Positions 1 through 14,657 of a stretch of DNA of 64,000 bases are shown in pieces. The stretch lies in NCBI GenBank assembly GCA_905250025.1, contig CAJNOJ010000045.1, forward strand, positions 124,001 through 188,000, written 5' to 3'. Below the pieces are notes generated by a model. That model did no database searches. It was not told the DNA's origin and worked only from the letters and a program-made list of their open reading frames with translations. Position 1 is the stretch's first letter. The number at the start of each line of letters is the position of its first letter. This DNA is from Adineta ricciae (Eukaryota; Rotifera; Eurotatoria; Adinetida; Adinetidae). Position numbers and translations under genes: made by a program.

Positions 1-1444
<1,444 letters not shown>

Positions 1445-2117
1445 AGATCTTTGTTTCAATGTTGTTTCTATGTTTCTTCAAATTGTTTTTCTCTCTTCTT
1501 CTCATGTATAGTCTCTGTTCATTTGTTCTCTTGATTAATACCAAACGCATTCCATGTGTATAACGTCGATATAATACATATATATTATCAAGAAAAACAA
1601 CTAGTCAGGCAATGAACGGTTTGACATGAAATGATAAAAATCTTTTTGTAATTAGGGATTAGTTAGTTTGTATGTATAATGATGTAGCTCGAAAAATATG
1701 TTCCCTAAGTAGGTCACAGTGTATATTAACCGGTTAAACATGTTTGTGGTAATTGTCGCTACGAAATACTTTGTGAAAAAGTGTACGACGCGTAATCACA
1801 TAATTTCGACCGATTGGTATCAGTGTATATGAAATCGGAAAGGAAAGTTCTGTTGGAACATAACATACTATATCGAGACGTGAAAGAAATAATTGATAAA
1901 TTTCCGATTGTACACGAGATAAACATTGACATATTGCATTTCTCATAGGCATGAATCGAGAGGAGACAGTAAATAACCTTTTCAAGGTATCACATCTAAA
2001 CGAATAATGTTGCTGACAGCTGTGACGCCAATTGACAATGAAGCATGCGTGAGAACATAAGTATTTAAAAAAAGGGTTTCGTCTGTTTCATTTCACACAA
2101 AGATTCTTTTTTGCAAG
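1445..2117. other. Intergenic, CDKL1 3' end to tetraspan gene
   Basis: No convincing coding exon on either strand. It is AT-rich, with short chance ORFs only. The last 20 bases before the next gene are T-rich and end in AG directly before the ATG (2116-2117), which could be a splice acceptor. Confidence 0.5.
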
Positions 2118-2828
2118 ATGCCTTCCGAACCGGATAAAATATCATCACTCGACCAGACAGAAAGCAATGAATCATCACTGCCATCTTCAAATGACAATCA
2201 AAGAGTAAACACAACACAGAAATACCTTCTCATTATACTCTTCCTACAATGGGTGAGTTATGATACATTCGAGCATCGTAACAATCAAATAAAACATCTT
2301 GCTTCTAGTTCGTTTGTAGTGTCATTCTCGGCGCTGGAATACATTCTGTATTCTATGATGAATCAGTAAACAATACACACGATGTGCAATCGCTAATGCC
2401 AATGCTTGTTATGACCTTTTACTACACATTTGGTCTTTCGGTTGCATATACTCAATATCGAGTTGGATTGATTATTGTATGTCGATATGATCTGATTTGT
2501 GTTTAGTTTTATTTCAATTTTGTCCAAATTTAGTTTGCATCCATTGGAATTCTGATATTTGTCATCGTATCTTTTTTCTTCGGCTATATTGTTTTGGCGA
2601 TCACAGCGTTGAATATCGGGTTTGGCACTGCTAATCAAATATACGAAGTCATGATTTTTATTGTACTACTTTTTACTATAGTAGCAACCGTTGCGGTAAG
2701 AACATCAGTCGATCATATATCTAATGCACATACGCAGCGTTTACCTCTTTTTCTTTCAGATTTTAACTCTGAAGTGGTCGTTTGATTTGGCAAAATCTAT
2801 TGGCACGTATGATTATTCTGAAGTTTGA
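2118..2828 (+). CDS. Four-pass small membrane protein, function unknown
   Basis: Four exons (2118-2252, 2309-2476, 2534-2695, 2760-2828), all with phase-0 GT-AG introns of 56-64 nt, give a 177-residue protein. The first ~33 residues are polar and rich in Ser, Asn and Gln. Four hydrophobic stretches follow, at about residues 35-53, 73-92, 100-125 and 135-157, then a short polar tail ending DYSEV. NNTH in the first loop is a potential N-glycosylation site. I do not recognise the family; it lacks the CCG motif of tetraspanins. The steady reading frame across three introns and the clean membrane pattern support a real gene. A T-rich tract ending in AG lies directly before the ATG. Confidence 0.75.
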
Positions 2829-3772
2829 AACTGGACATATGGCACACAAAACTTTTTGTTGCATGTAATGCAATCATATTTTTCATACTTGTAGAATTTC
2901 TGAGTTTTCAAACAATAACGGTCTAATTGATAACAACTAGCATTTTCCGAGCACGCGAATCGCTTGTGTTTCTTTAAATTTCTTATGCATTCTATGTTAG
3001 AAATTATATAATTGTAAATGTGGGACTGGCATAAAAAAGAATATGTTCGGAAAAACAAGGTTTACGCTACCGAATGAGAAAAGCGAAAGAAACGAACATC
3101 CGCTTACATTGAATAATTGCTAGATTATTTCCACTTCCATTTCACTTTCATGTTGAAAAACTCGCCCTAAAATTGATATTCTCCGACCAATCAGGTTTTG
3201 TTCAGTACATGGTTGGCTTTAACCATTGTTCCTGCTGTTGAAGTCAAGCAATATTATATCTCGTGTATATATTCGATTGCTAGAATCCAGTTCTATACGA
3301 TAATCTTTCGAACCTTCGAATGAAAATACCTTTGAGAGAAAATTCAGCAGGCTCTAACTTGTATCAAACAAACGACAATAATGATATTCAATGATGTCAC
3401 TCCTTTACCGCACTTAATCTTTGGAGCAAGTAGCTGCTCATACTATCAAGATGTAACTCTTACTCTTGTTTTGTTCATATCTTTGTAAAGTCTATTTGTT
3501 ATTCCGCTAGCAATAAATTATATTGAGCTGAAATATTCAGAGAAAAACTAACTTACATATAGATTATACAGAATTGTAAAACGAACTTCCTTTTCTAATT
3601 GTCTGCCATACGTTATAGATAGAATTGAAACTTTCCGTCACTGTCAGCCACCTGTCATGTGAAACAAGGTAATTTAACTGGTAAAATAAGGAGTGCAACT
3701 CGGTTGGTTAATAGATGTTTTTCGTAAAGTAGGTCACATTAACTGATTTACACGTTTTACGAAAATCTGATT
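2829..3772. other. Intergenic, no gene seen
   Basis: 944 bases upstream of the first GGCT-MAPR gene. Only short ORFs without motif or splice support were seen. Promoter elements of the downstream gene presumably lie here but cannot be pinned down. Confidence 0.4.
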
Positions 3773-4789
3773 ATGGCAAATTCATCCTATCGACTCAATT
3801 CATCACTAAGCGATGCTAATTTTAAGCTCTCTTGTGAAGCTATACAATCGAAACTTGTTCATCCAGACAAGTCTCTCGTAGACCAGATTCTTGCTAGTGA
3901 TAATCCACAAGAACCAGAAATCATTCTACCCGATGAACAAAAATTCTACTGGTATCTCGCCATTGGAAGTATGATCAATCCTGTCTCGTTATATCTACGC
4001 GATATAATACCAATGATATCTTATCCAGCAACGTGCATCGACTATAAGTTGATTTTTCGAGGTTCCGGAGGTATGGCTGATATAGAGGCGTGTTCTGGAG
4101 CAAACTTCGATGGAGTCGTGCATCTGTTATCAAGTGATCATATGGCCGCTTTAGACCGTCTTGAACTTGGCTACAATCGAATTACGGTCAATTGCATTGA
4201 CTATGAAGGACGTACTCATATCGTGTATGCTTATCAAATGAAATCCAATAAAAACCCGGAAAGCTTTCCGCACGAACGTTATTTGGACATAATAACCAAG
4301 GGTTGTGAGTATTATAAAGTTAGACCTGAATATACCAATCGTCTTCGCAATGAGCAACCTGTCGTGCCACGGAAACAACCACACGAGTTTCAATCGTTTC
4401 AAGGTTTTCCTCCTGATGTCTACTATTCGGAAGAAGAGCTGAAAAAACACGATGGAAGTGATCCGTCAGTTCCATTGTGGATTTCCATCAACGGGAAGAT
4501 TCTTGAGTATGCTGGACTTCCACCATCAGATCATCCTGATCATGATTCGCATCGATTTCTCTATTCTTACATCAAAGACAATCTAAGTGGACGCGAGGTA
4601 ACCGATGCAACGGCTAAAGCACTCTATGAACCAATGTTCAAACTGCCGTTAACCAGTGATGACATATGCGATGAACATCGTGCGCAGATTGAAGATTCAT
4701 ACTATACGAGGATTGCTGCTGGAGAACAAAATAACTATTGGAAACCCGTTGGACGTCTACGCTGTACAAAGATCGAGAGTGTTTTATGA
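3773..4789 (+). CDS. GGCT-like / MAPR (cyt-b5-like) fusion protein, copy 1
   Basis: Single-exon gene, 338 residues. Residues ~57-190 read as a gamma-glutamylcyclotransferase fold: a beta strand with the modified substrate loop AIGSMINP (family YGSN), FDGVVHLL, and LDRLE, whose Glu131 matches the catalytic Glu of the family. Residues ~210-335 read as a MAPR-type cytochrome-b5-like domain: YYSEEELKKHDGSDPS, PLWISINGKILEY, GREVTDATAKALYEP, then a YWKPVGRL end like the 'YPVVGRL' end of MAPR proteins. The YGP-Y loop that supplies the heme tyrosine in PGRMC1 is not seen, so heme binding is doubtful. AATAAA lies at 4848-4853. The next gene is its tandem paralogue. Enzyme activity is inferred; both domain calls rest on motif patterns, with no database search. 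Confidence 0.75.
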   Translation: MANSSYRLNSSLSDANFKLSCEAIQSKLVHPDKSLVDQILASDNPQEPEIILPDEQKFYWYLAIGSMINPVSLYLRDIIPMISYPATCIDYKLIFRGSGGMADIEACSGANFDGVVHLLSSDHMAALDRLELGYNRITVNCIDYEGRTHIVYAYQMKSNKNPESFPHERYLDIITKGCEYYKVRPEYTNRLRNEQPVVPRKQPHEFQSFQGFPPDVYYSEEELKKHDGSDPSVPLWISINGKILEYAGLPPSDHPDHDSHRFLYSYIKDNLSGREVTDATAKALYEPMFKLPLTSDDICDEHRAQIEDSYYTRIAAGEQNNYWKPVGRLRCTKIESVL

Positions 4790-5019
4790 ACAATCGAGAA
4801 AAATAGAACTGCTTCATGTTATTTTCTATTTTTATACCCCTCAATTCAATAAATCTAGCAAATTTTCTTCGTGTTTCGTGTATTAGAGCAGATCGTAAAA
4901 TATACGTACTGCAATGTAGTGACACTCTATTCTCATCTTGGTTCGTGGTCATGATTGCTGAATTATCTATACCAATCAGTGTATGGATGTCGTCAACTTC
5001 TACAAAAGTCATTCCGCAC

Positions 5020-6012
5020 ATGGCAAATCTACTTCATCGAATAAAATCAACATCGAGTGATCTGAACTTCAAGCTATCCTGTGAAGCTATACAATCGAAA
5101 CACACTCCTCCATCAAAATCTCATATAGACTTTATTCGCATACACAATAATCCCGAACAACCTGAAATTGTTCTTCCGAATGGAGAACGCTATTGTTGGT
5201 ATTTCGCCATTGGTAGTATGATCAATCCTATCTCTCAATATCTTCGTGAAATCACACCGGTTCTATCGTATCCCGCAACATGTCAACATCACAAACTAGT
5301 CTTTCGGTGTTTCAATGGTATTGCCGACTTTGAAGCATGTCCAGGTTCGAATTTTGATGGAGTTGCTCATTTGATTCCCTACGACCAGATGATCCGGCTA
5401 GATGAAATCGAATGTTTCTACCATAGAGTTGTTATTATATGTACGGATTACGAGAATCAATCTCAAATGGCCTATGCTTATCAAATCAAAGTGAAAAATC
5501 AACCAAGCGGGATTCCGCGTGAGCGGTATTTAGATGTCATCATCAAAGGCTGTGAATATTACAAAGTTCGACCTGAATATACCAACCACCTTCGCAACGA
5601 GCAACCTGTCGTGCCACGAAAACAACCACACGAGTTTCATTCTTTTCAAGGTTTTCCTCCTGATGTCTACTATTCGGAAGAAGAGCTGAAAAAACACGAT
5701 GGAAGTGATCCGTCAGTTCCATTGTGGATTTCCATCAACGGAAAGATTCTTGAGTATGCTGGGCTACCGCCACCTGATCATGCCGATCATGATTTTCAAA
5801 AAAGTTTTCTGACATTTTTAAAGCCGAATCTCGGTGGGCGTGAGGTAACTAATGTTATTGCAAAAACACTATATGAGCCATTGTATAAACTGCCACTTAC
5901 CAACGAAGACATATGCGATGAACATCGTGCACAGATCGAAGATTTCTACTACAACACTTTATCGAACTCAGACCATCATACTTACTGGAAAGCCATCGGA
6001 CGTCTATGTTAA
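5020..6012 (+). CDS. GGCT-like / MAPR (cyt-b5-like) fusion protein, copy 2
   Basis: Tandem paralogue of the gene ending at 4789, 330 residues, no introns. The ATG at 5020 is chosen because MANLLHRIK aligns with MANSSYRLN of copy 1; the frame is open upstream to an ATG at 4816, but that stretch has no counterpart. The GGCT part carries AIGSMINP and LDEIE (catalytic Glu kept). The MAPR-like part runs from YYSEEELKKHDG to the C-terminal YWKAIGRLC. The N-terminal halves differ a good deal, but a block of about 95 bases in the b5-like domain is identical in DNA to copy 1, synonymous sites included, which suggests gene conversion. AATAAA is at 6100-6105. A role in glutathione or gamma-glutamyl turnover is possible but is inferred from fold only. 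Confidence 0.75.
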   Translation: MANLLHRIKSTSSDLNFKLSCEAIQSKHTPPSKSHIDFIRIHNNPEQPEIVLPNGERYCWYFAIGSMINPISQYLREITPVLSYPATCQHHKLVFRCFNGIADFEACPGSNFDGVAHLIPYDQMIRLDEIECFYHRVVIICTDYENQSQMAYAYQIKVKNQPSGIPRERYLDVIIKGCEYYKVRPEYTNHLRNEQPVVPRKQPHEFHSFQGFPPDVYYSEEELKKHDGSDPSVPLWISINGKILEYAGLPPPDHADHDFQKSFLTFLKPNLGGREVTNVIAKTLYEPLYKLPLTNEDICDEHRAQIEDFYYNTLSNSDHHTYWKAIGRLC

Positions 6013-6458
6013 TAGGATAATGTTCTCTTTTATAATAAAATAGTGAAGTTGATTGAATAATGTACTATGGCTATCTACTTAGGTATTCTATCGTGCTAAA
6101 ATAAAGAGAACTATTTCAACTCTTCATGATAGAGGTCACTATAATACGATAGTAATCGAATTTTTTTGTTTTTTTCATACATCGTTTCTCTCAAATACCA
6201 ATAATATCTCTTTCTGTTGTTGATTTGTCTTTGATATAAAAGACCTACCAGTATATAACCATTGGATTAAGATATCTTCGTTTTGTTATTATAAACTTAA
6301 TTTCGTTAAGAAATCAAATAAGCATCTTGCGCACCATGAGAAATTTCATTATTACTGAAAATTTCGTTCTTACGCAATTTTACCTGTATAAAGAGAGGTG
6401 TTGTTTTCATTCTAGATTTCTCCTTAATTTCAAGGGAAAGAAAAACTCAATCCTAAAC

Positions 6459-8888
<2,430 letters not shown>

Positions 8889-9424
8889 ACACCGAATAAC
8901 ACCTTCTCATTCCACTTCTTCGAACCGTCATATTTACTTTCTAATTAAGCTGATGTTCGAAAGGTACAAAGACGGCAAAATCAATTTGATTTTTCTTTTT
9001 GTTGTTGTTATTTTTATTGTTTAACAAAGATAAAAAAAAGCATGATGAGGTAACGAATCCACGTTTAACAGTGATTTGTTCGTTACCTTATTAACGAGAA
9101 GAAGATTAATAAATAAATATCAAAATCAAGTTTATCTACACTTTTCTCCTTTGATAGATGAGCACAAAGTCTCGAGATTCACGACTATTTTCCAATGTCG
9201 ATATGATCATGAGAGACATCTATTGTAGTCGTTTACGTAAAGCGAACTTCTTTCGAATATGTAATAAAATCAGGATTCAATTGATATTTAAATAAAACTT
9301 CATTTGTCTCACGCAATGCTTCTACTTATGTTTTGACGTTGTTGAATGTTCTAGATCGTCATGCATCATCTTTGATCTCTTCATGTATTCTTCGTTTACT
9401 TAAGATCATCGTTTCTCTAATCAA
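8889..9424. other. Intergenic, ABCE1 3' flank and PAM16 5' flank
   Basis: AT-rich, with AATAAA-like sequences around 9104-9120 that may serve ABCE1. No coding exon recognised. Confidence 0.5.
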
Positions 9425-9994
9425 ATGGTATGAATATGATTAGCAAAATTCGCTTCCGAACCATTTCTTTTTGTTCGCATAGGCAAAGCATCTAATTCAA
9501 ATAGCTATTCTCGGTTCCCAAGTCATCGGTCGAGCGTTTACTCGTGCTCTCCGTCAGGAACTTCAACGTAGAGACGCAAACTCGCTTTTTTTCCAAAGGA
9601 TTATCTCTATTTTTTTCGATATTTAGATGCAAAAACTGCAACACAAAGTGGAAAAACAACAACACAAACCGTTCAAGCTGACCGTGTCACTGGAATGAGT
9701 CTTCAAGTATGTTGTCCATCAGAGTATTTCGATGTCTATTAACATGTTTAGGAAGCAAAACAAATTCTCAATATCGCCGATACTGATCTGACTGATGCCG
9801 AAAAGATTCAAAAGCACTATGAACATTTGTTTAGTTTGAATGATAAAACTAAAGGTGGTTCATTCTATCTTCAGTCGAAAATCTATCGAGCCAAAGAACG
9901 ATTCGATCAGGAAATCCGGCGTTCGTCCTCCGCACCAAAGTCAAATCAATACAAGCAGAAAGAAGATCCCAGTGACGCAACAACGATGAATTAA
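9425..9994 (+). CDS. PAM16: PAM16 / Magmas, mitochondrial import motor subunit
   Basis: J-like subunit of the TIM23-associated PAM motor, which binds PAM18 and restrains its stimulation of mitochondrial Hsp70 at the inner face of the inner membrane. Four exons: 9425-9427, 9483-9567, 9627-9706, 9752-9994; 136 residues. The first coding exon is only the ATG, which is joined to GCA-AAG to give [20 protein letters not shown], the typical membrane-associated start. TRALRQEL and the degenerate J-domain follow ([36 protein letters not shown]); the HPD of true J proteins is replaced by NDK, as expected for PAM16. The usual length is 120-150 residues. AATAAA at 10060-10065. Confidence 0.93.
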
Positions 9995-12633
9995 TTTCTA
10001 GTTCTTTTGTTATGTTTTGTTGTCTTTTTCATATACCAAATAGAAACACACATAGGCAAAATAAAGTATCAAATTAGTTTCAAGGATGGAGAATGATAAA
10101 TCAAAGGTTATTTTCCATAGAGCAAATAATTTAAACGTGTAATTACTGAAACTCCTTCTTTTATCATGAAATAGTATTAATTACAAGTCGAATACATAGA
10201 AACAATATATTCATCGATATGATGTCTCTTGAAAATCATTCTGCGTTCGAGAAGACCGTGTTTCCCTGTCAGTGGAGGTATCATATATGATTTTGAGAGT
10301 ATGTCCATCGATTACGTTGCGAATATGCTATTAACTCACGCACATCAGTTACTTTCGTTTGGTAAATTGCATGTGTCGTAGTTAATTATATTTCATTTCG
10401 TTTTTGCATCGATCGAAATCTAGACGAGTTTGATTTTCTTCATGTTTTATGCGATATCGTGATATCAGATATACTCGCGCGAGAAATTCGTTGAGGAAAA
10501 GTGTTTCGTTTCGACATCAGAAGCTAATCGTTCGTGTCACCATCGATGTATTATCGAGTACAACCGCCTCCGCATACAATCAATTTGAATAAAATAATTT
10601 TCAGCGCATTGATCTCGGCTTTTTTCCCCTGTATTTCAATCGTACGTAATAATCAAGGATTATTATAGACAATCAGTTATCTGAATAAATCAATAATGAC
10701 AAGGCTCGTTCTCCCTTTCTCTCTCCCGTCTTTTTTCGCATTTTCTAGGCTTTCGATTATGACGCAGATATGAACATTCTTCTTTTCAATGACGTTTTCC
10801 AAGTATGCCTTTACAGTTTGATCGCAAGACAATGTTGTATTGTTAATAGTAAAATAACTGTCCAATTGCATTAAATCATATTAATCTCTTAGTCTTGATA
10901 CAATAGAGAGAAGATTATGATTATCGTTGTCATCATTATGTTAGCTTCGTCTTTCTTTTTGTGCATACCTGTATCAACGTGTTCGAAAGAGCGCGCACGC
11001 TGTCTCTTTTACTTGCTTTGCCTCTCACTCACTCTCTTCATCTTGCTCCCACTCAATGTCTCCCAGGAAAAAAAGACGAGTGTAATTTGATTTCGTTTAT
11101 GCGTGTGAGGCGAAGAAAACACAGCACGCACACCTGTAGGATGGGAATAAAGCAGTGTGAGAAAGAAAAGGACGGACACGATATGATATTTCTTCGTCGG
11201 GTTTTCTTTCTAATTATGTTATATTGATGATAATCTTTTGCTTTTCAAACTTGGACATATTTCTCGTCACCGAGATTTTCTATTGATCTTATCAGTAATA
11301 TATCATTTTTGTTTCTTTTAGTGAGATCTGTCAATTCAATGTTTCAAGGACAAAAAGACAAAAGCGCGAGTGTCAACATACTCCACTTCATCGACTTTTT
11401 TCTTCTGACGCACGCTTTATCACATTGCTGATGTCTGTTGAAAGGTGTCATATAATGTTCTGTTACTAGGAAGAGAGCAAAGAACAATGGGGAGCGCAAG
11501 ACGGGTGAGCGAGAGAGAGAGGTGAAGAGAGAAGCAGTTTTGGTTTCTTCTGTCGTTGTTTCATTCCATTAACGATCTATCACTACCAGCAGAACTATTC
11601 ATGTTCCTGCTGGTGTCTTTCTGATTTGTTCTTGTATGCTAACTCAAAGCTCGTATACGATCGATAAGATAGAATGATGAAAAAAGCGAGACTGAAGGTT
11701 TGCACAGTTCCGGCCGTTCGTGTCAATCTGCACGAGTGCATCGACAGCCACGTTACAGATCTTCCCTTTCTCCTCCTCCTTCTTCTTCTTCTTCTTCTCT
11801 TTTTTTCTTTTTTTCCTTCGATTGTGCTGTCCTATACACACCAGGATAGTTCTCTTCATGTGCTATTTTATGATAAAGACTTGAAGACAAAAAAAAGGAA
11901 AAGAACAGGACGAACGAAAGAACAGACGAACGAAATATTTTGAATATTACCACACTCTTTATATAATATAGAATATATATATATTCTGTATGTGATTATG
12001 AAGGGTAGACGAGCTTGTGCGATCCTTTTCCTTTCTCTCTTTATATGTATTTAGCGGGTTGCCTATGTCGGCCTATCGCTGTTGTATGTTACGACGTGCA
12101 GTACTCGAGCGGCTGGAAAAAAAGAGGGGAAGAAAAAAAAAGGCAAAAAAATTACGCGATGCGATGCGATGCGTCTATCCAATATGGGTAGAAAAAAAAA
12201 ACGAGGAGAATGATTTTGTTTTTTGTTTCTCAATAGAAAAAAAAAACGTCGGGCTAGAGAAAAATGGTGTAAGGAGACGAGAAAGAGAAGCGACGGCAAG
12301 ACGCATGCACTAATCACGTCCTTGAACGACTCGCTTGTGCGTTCTCGATGCCACTGCAGGCATTCATAGGTTCCGGCTGCGCACAAAACCCGAGAATGAA
12401 AAGGAGATGGAGAAGATGATGAAAAAACTTTTCTCCTAGATGCTTTCTGTTCCTAGTTTTTCAATCGAAATCAATTATCAGCTGTATTTTCTAGAAAACG
12501 ATCTATTCTTCATTCATTCATTCATTCATTCAGCAGCAGCAGCAGCAACATTATCATTACCATTATCGACGTCATCTCTTTCTTCTAGTCTAACAAATTT
12601 CCTTTCTAATGCAACTCGTCATATTGAACGATC
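9995..12633. other. Long intergenic region upstream of the FoxO-like gene
   Basis: 2.6 kb without a recognisable exon. It holds polypyrimidine tracts (about 11760-11820), A-rich runs, and the CATT/CAG repeat at its end. Short ORFs here are low-complexity and have no motif or splice support. A long 5' flank is common for developmental transcription factors, so regulatory sequence is likely, but no specific site can be claimed. Confidence 0.4.
12511..12546. repeat. (CATT)n followed by (CAG)n microsatellite
   Basis: Twenty bases of CATT repeat run directly into five to six CAG units, about 90 bases before the FoxO-like start codon. Probably in the 5' untranslated or promoter region. Confidence 0.9.
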
Positions 12634-14657
12634 ATGAACAACAGACGTCCTGGTACTCGATCTTCCTGTGATTTACTTCTCGATAGTACAATGGTGAAAC
12701 ACCAATCTGACCTTCATCATCACTATCATCAACATCAGAGCGATTCATCACGATCACCATCGATTTGTTCGTCCTCGCTTTCGCCGAAAACTTCGTCATC
12801 GGCGGTGATAAGTGCAAATACGAATACGTCAACGGTTGCTGCTGTGCCAGGCGAAGCAGGCTCGAACAATCTAACTGATATCGATCCACAACTAGCTCAA
12901 CATGTCGAATATGAACTCGGTCTAACGAAGAAAAACGGAAGTGGAACACGAAAAAATGCATGGGGGAATCTAAGTTATGCCGAACTAATTAGTAAAGCAA
13001 TTACGACCAGCAGTGAGCAGCGTTTGACTCTGTCAGAAATCTATGATTGGATGATCAAATATGTTCCATTCTTTCGTAATAAAGTCGATAGAGCTAGCAG
13101 TGCTGGCTGGAAGGTAAATATTTCATTGAAGAAAACTTCATTCTCAAATTTAGCACTTCTTCTTCTCCTCTCGACAGAACTCCATCCGTCATAATTTATC
13201 GTTACATAATCGATTCAAACGTATACAAAGTGAAGGCACAGGGAAATCATCCTGGTGGATAATTAATCCGGATGAAAAAAATTCGTCCTTAACTTTGTCT
13301 AATGATACATTATCATCATCCAATGAATCTAAACAACCGCGACGCCGTTTAGGTCGGACTCCTAAAGCATCGTCAGCAGCTCCTAAACGGCTTCGTACGC
13401 CTCGTACAATTCTAAAATCTGCTCGTATATTAGCCACAGCCGAACGACAACTAGAATCAACGCCACAACAGATTCCACTTTCTGATATATCATCCGTACC
13501 TCTCTACGATAATCATCAATGGTCAGCACAACTAGACTCGGATACGCCAGTTAATCATCTGTACGATCAAGATCTCTATTCAACATCCGTTCATACACCT
13601 ATTACGAGCAGTAATTCAACCGGTGGAATTCAGTCGACATATCCATTCGATGATATACCAACCAATTATGTATCTAATACATCTTCGAATCCTAATCATA
13701 CCAGTGCTTACTCGTACCAGCCACATCATTATCATCATCATCATCATCATCCGCATCATCACCATCAGTCACATACGCTCTACCAGCATCATCATGATTC
13801 AACTTATGATCCGAATCCATCGCATGACTACTATCATCAACAACCGGTGCTGAACGATCATCATCTTCTTTCAATGGATTCCTATCATACTCACAATGGG
13901 CTAACATATCCACTGCAACAACAGAGCCAACCATTAGACTCAGCTGATGATCAACATTCGTTCTTACGCGTTCATTCGACATCATCGCATTCATCTTCTT
14001 CGTCACTTTCACCACCTATTCTAACGACAAATAATAATAATTTGGCATCTTCGTCGTCATCCGCTTCATCATCATCAAGTTATTCATATCCGCATAAAAC
14101 TTCAACCTCATTAACCGGTGGTTATTTATATCCAACTTCGAATGGAACTTTAACACTTTATAGTCATCATCATCATCATCATCATTCAGATAATGAAATC
14201 TTACTTCAATTAAACGACATTGATCGGGACAATGATGATGATGACGCCGACGACAATGATCTATCTAATCTTGTTCATCATCATCATGGAATGTTCGATG
14301 AGCCTCATCAACTATGTGCACATAATGACTCGACATCATCATCATCATCCATATTGCGTACGGTATTGAAAAGACCTATCGTTGGTGAGTTTCGTATTAT
14401 CGCTTCTGAAATATCCTTAGAGTTCTTTTTCTTTTCATTTAGACATGCATAATCAACAGGTGTAATGAACCGGTTTTTATTCTCTTCTTCGTTCTCCTAT
14501 GTCCTTAATTTATCAACTATCACCGTCGATTGGTTTTTCTGTAGATATTATGCCAAGCATTCTTCAACGTAACAGTCGTTCGATTTCACCCATGGCATCA
14601 GAAGAAGAAAAAAAGGGACAAGAAAAGAATGCAGTTTCTCTTCGGATTTTTCTCTGA
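12634..14657 (+). CDS. FOXO: FoxO-like forkhead transcription factor
   Basis: Nuclear effector of insulin/PI3K signalling in animals. Exons 12634-13113, 13178-14384, 14545-14657; about 599 residues. The forkhead domain (~105-200) has the FoxO signature: [30 protein letters not shown] spliced to [13 protein letters not shown], and the [13 protein letters not shown] wing. The FoxO-type insertion and the GWK|NSIRHN split identify the subfamily. A basic stretch ([10 protein letters not shown]) follows, where FoxO proteins carry an NLS and an AKT site, but I see no strict RxRxxS/T there or at the N-terminus. The C-terminal half is rich in His, Ser, Gln and Tyr, with His runs near residues 347-370, and an acidic stretch follows. 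The third exon is the least certain part: a 17-nt alternative exon (ACATGC...CAG) could be included. Confidence 0.88.

Noticed and set aside
4816-5019. N-terminal extension of GGCT-MAPR copy 2
   Set aside because: Open by chance. The first copy starts at the position aligned with 5020, and the extension has no counterpart.
11644-12386. Overlapping ORFs on both strands rich in Lys/Glu or Leu/Phe/Ser
   Set aside because: They are translations of purine/pyrimidine tracts with no motif or splice support.
14438-14460. 17-nt microexon in the FoxO-like gene
   Set aside because: Including it shifts the last exon into a less plausible low-complexity frame; skipping it gives a clean GT-AG intron. Kept only as a possible alternative splice.
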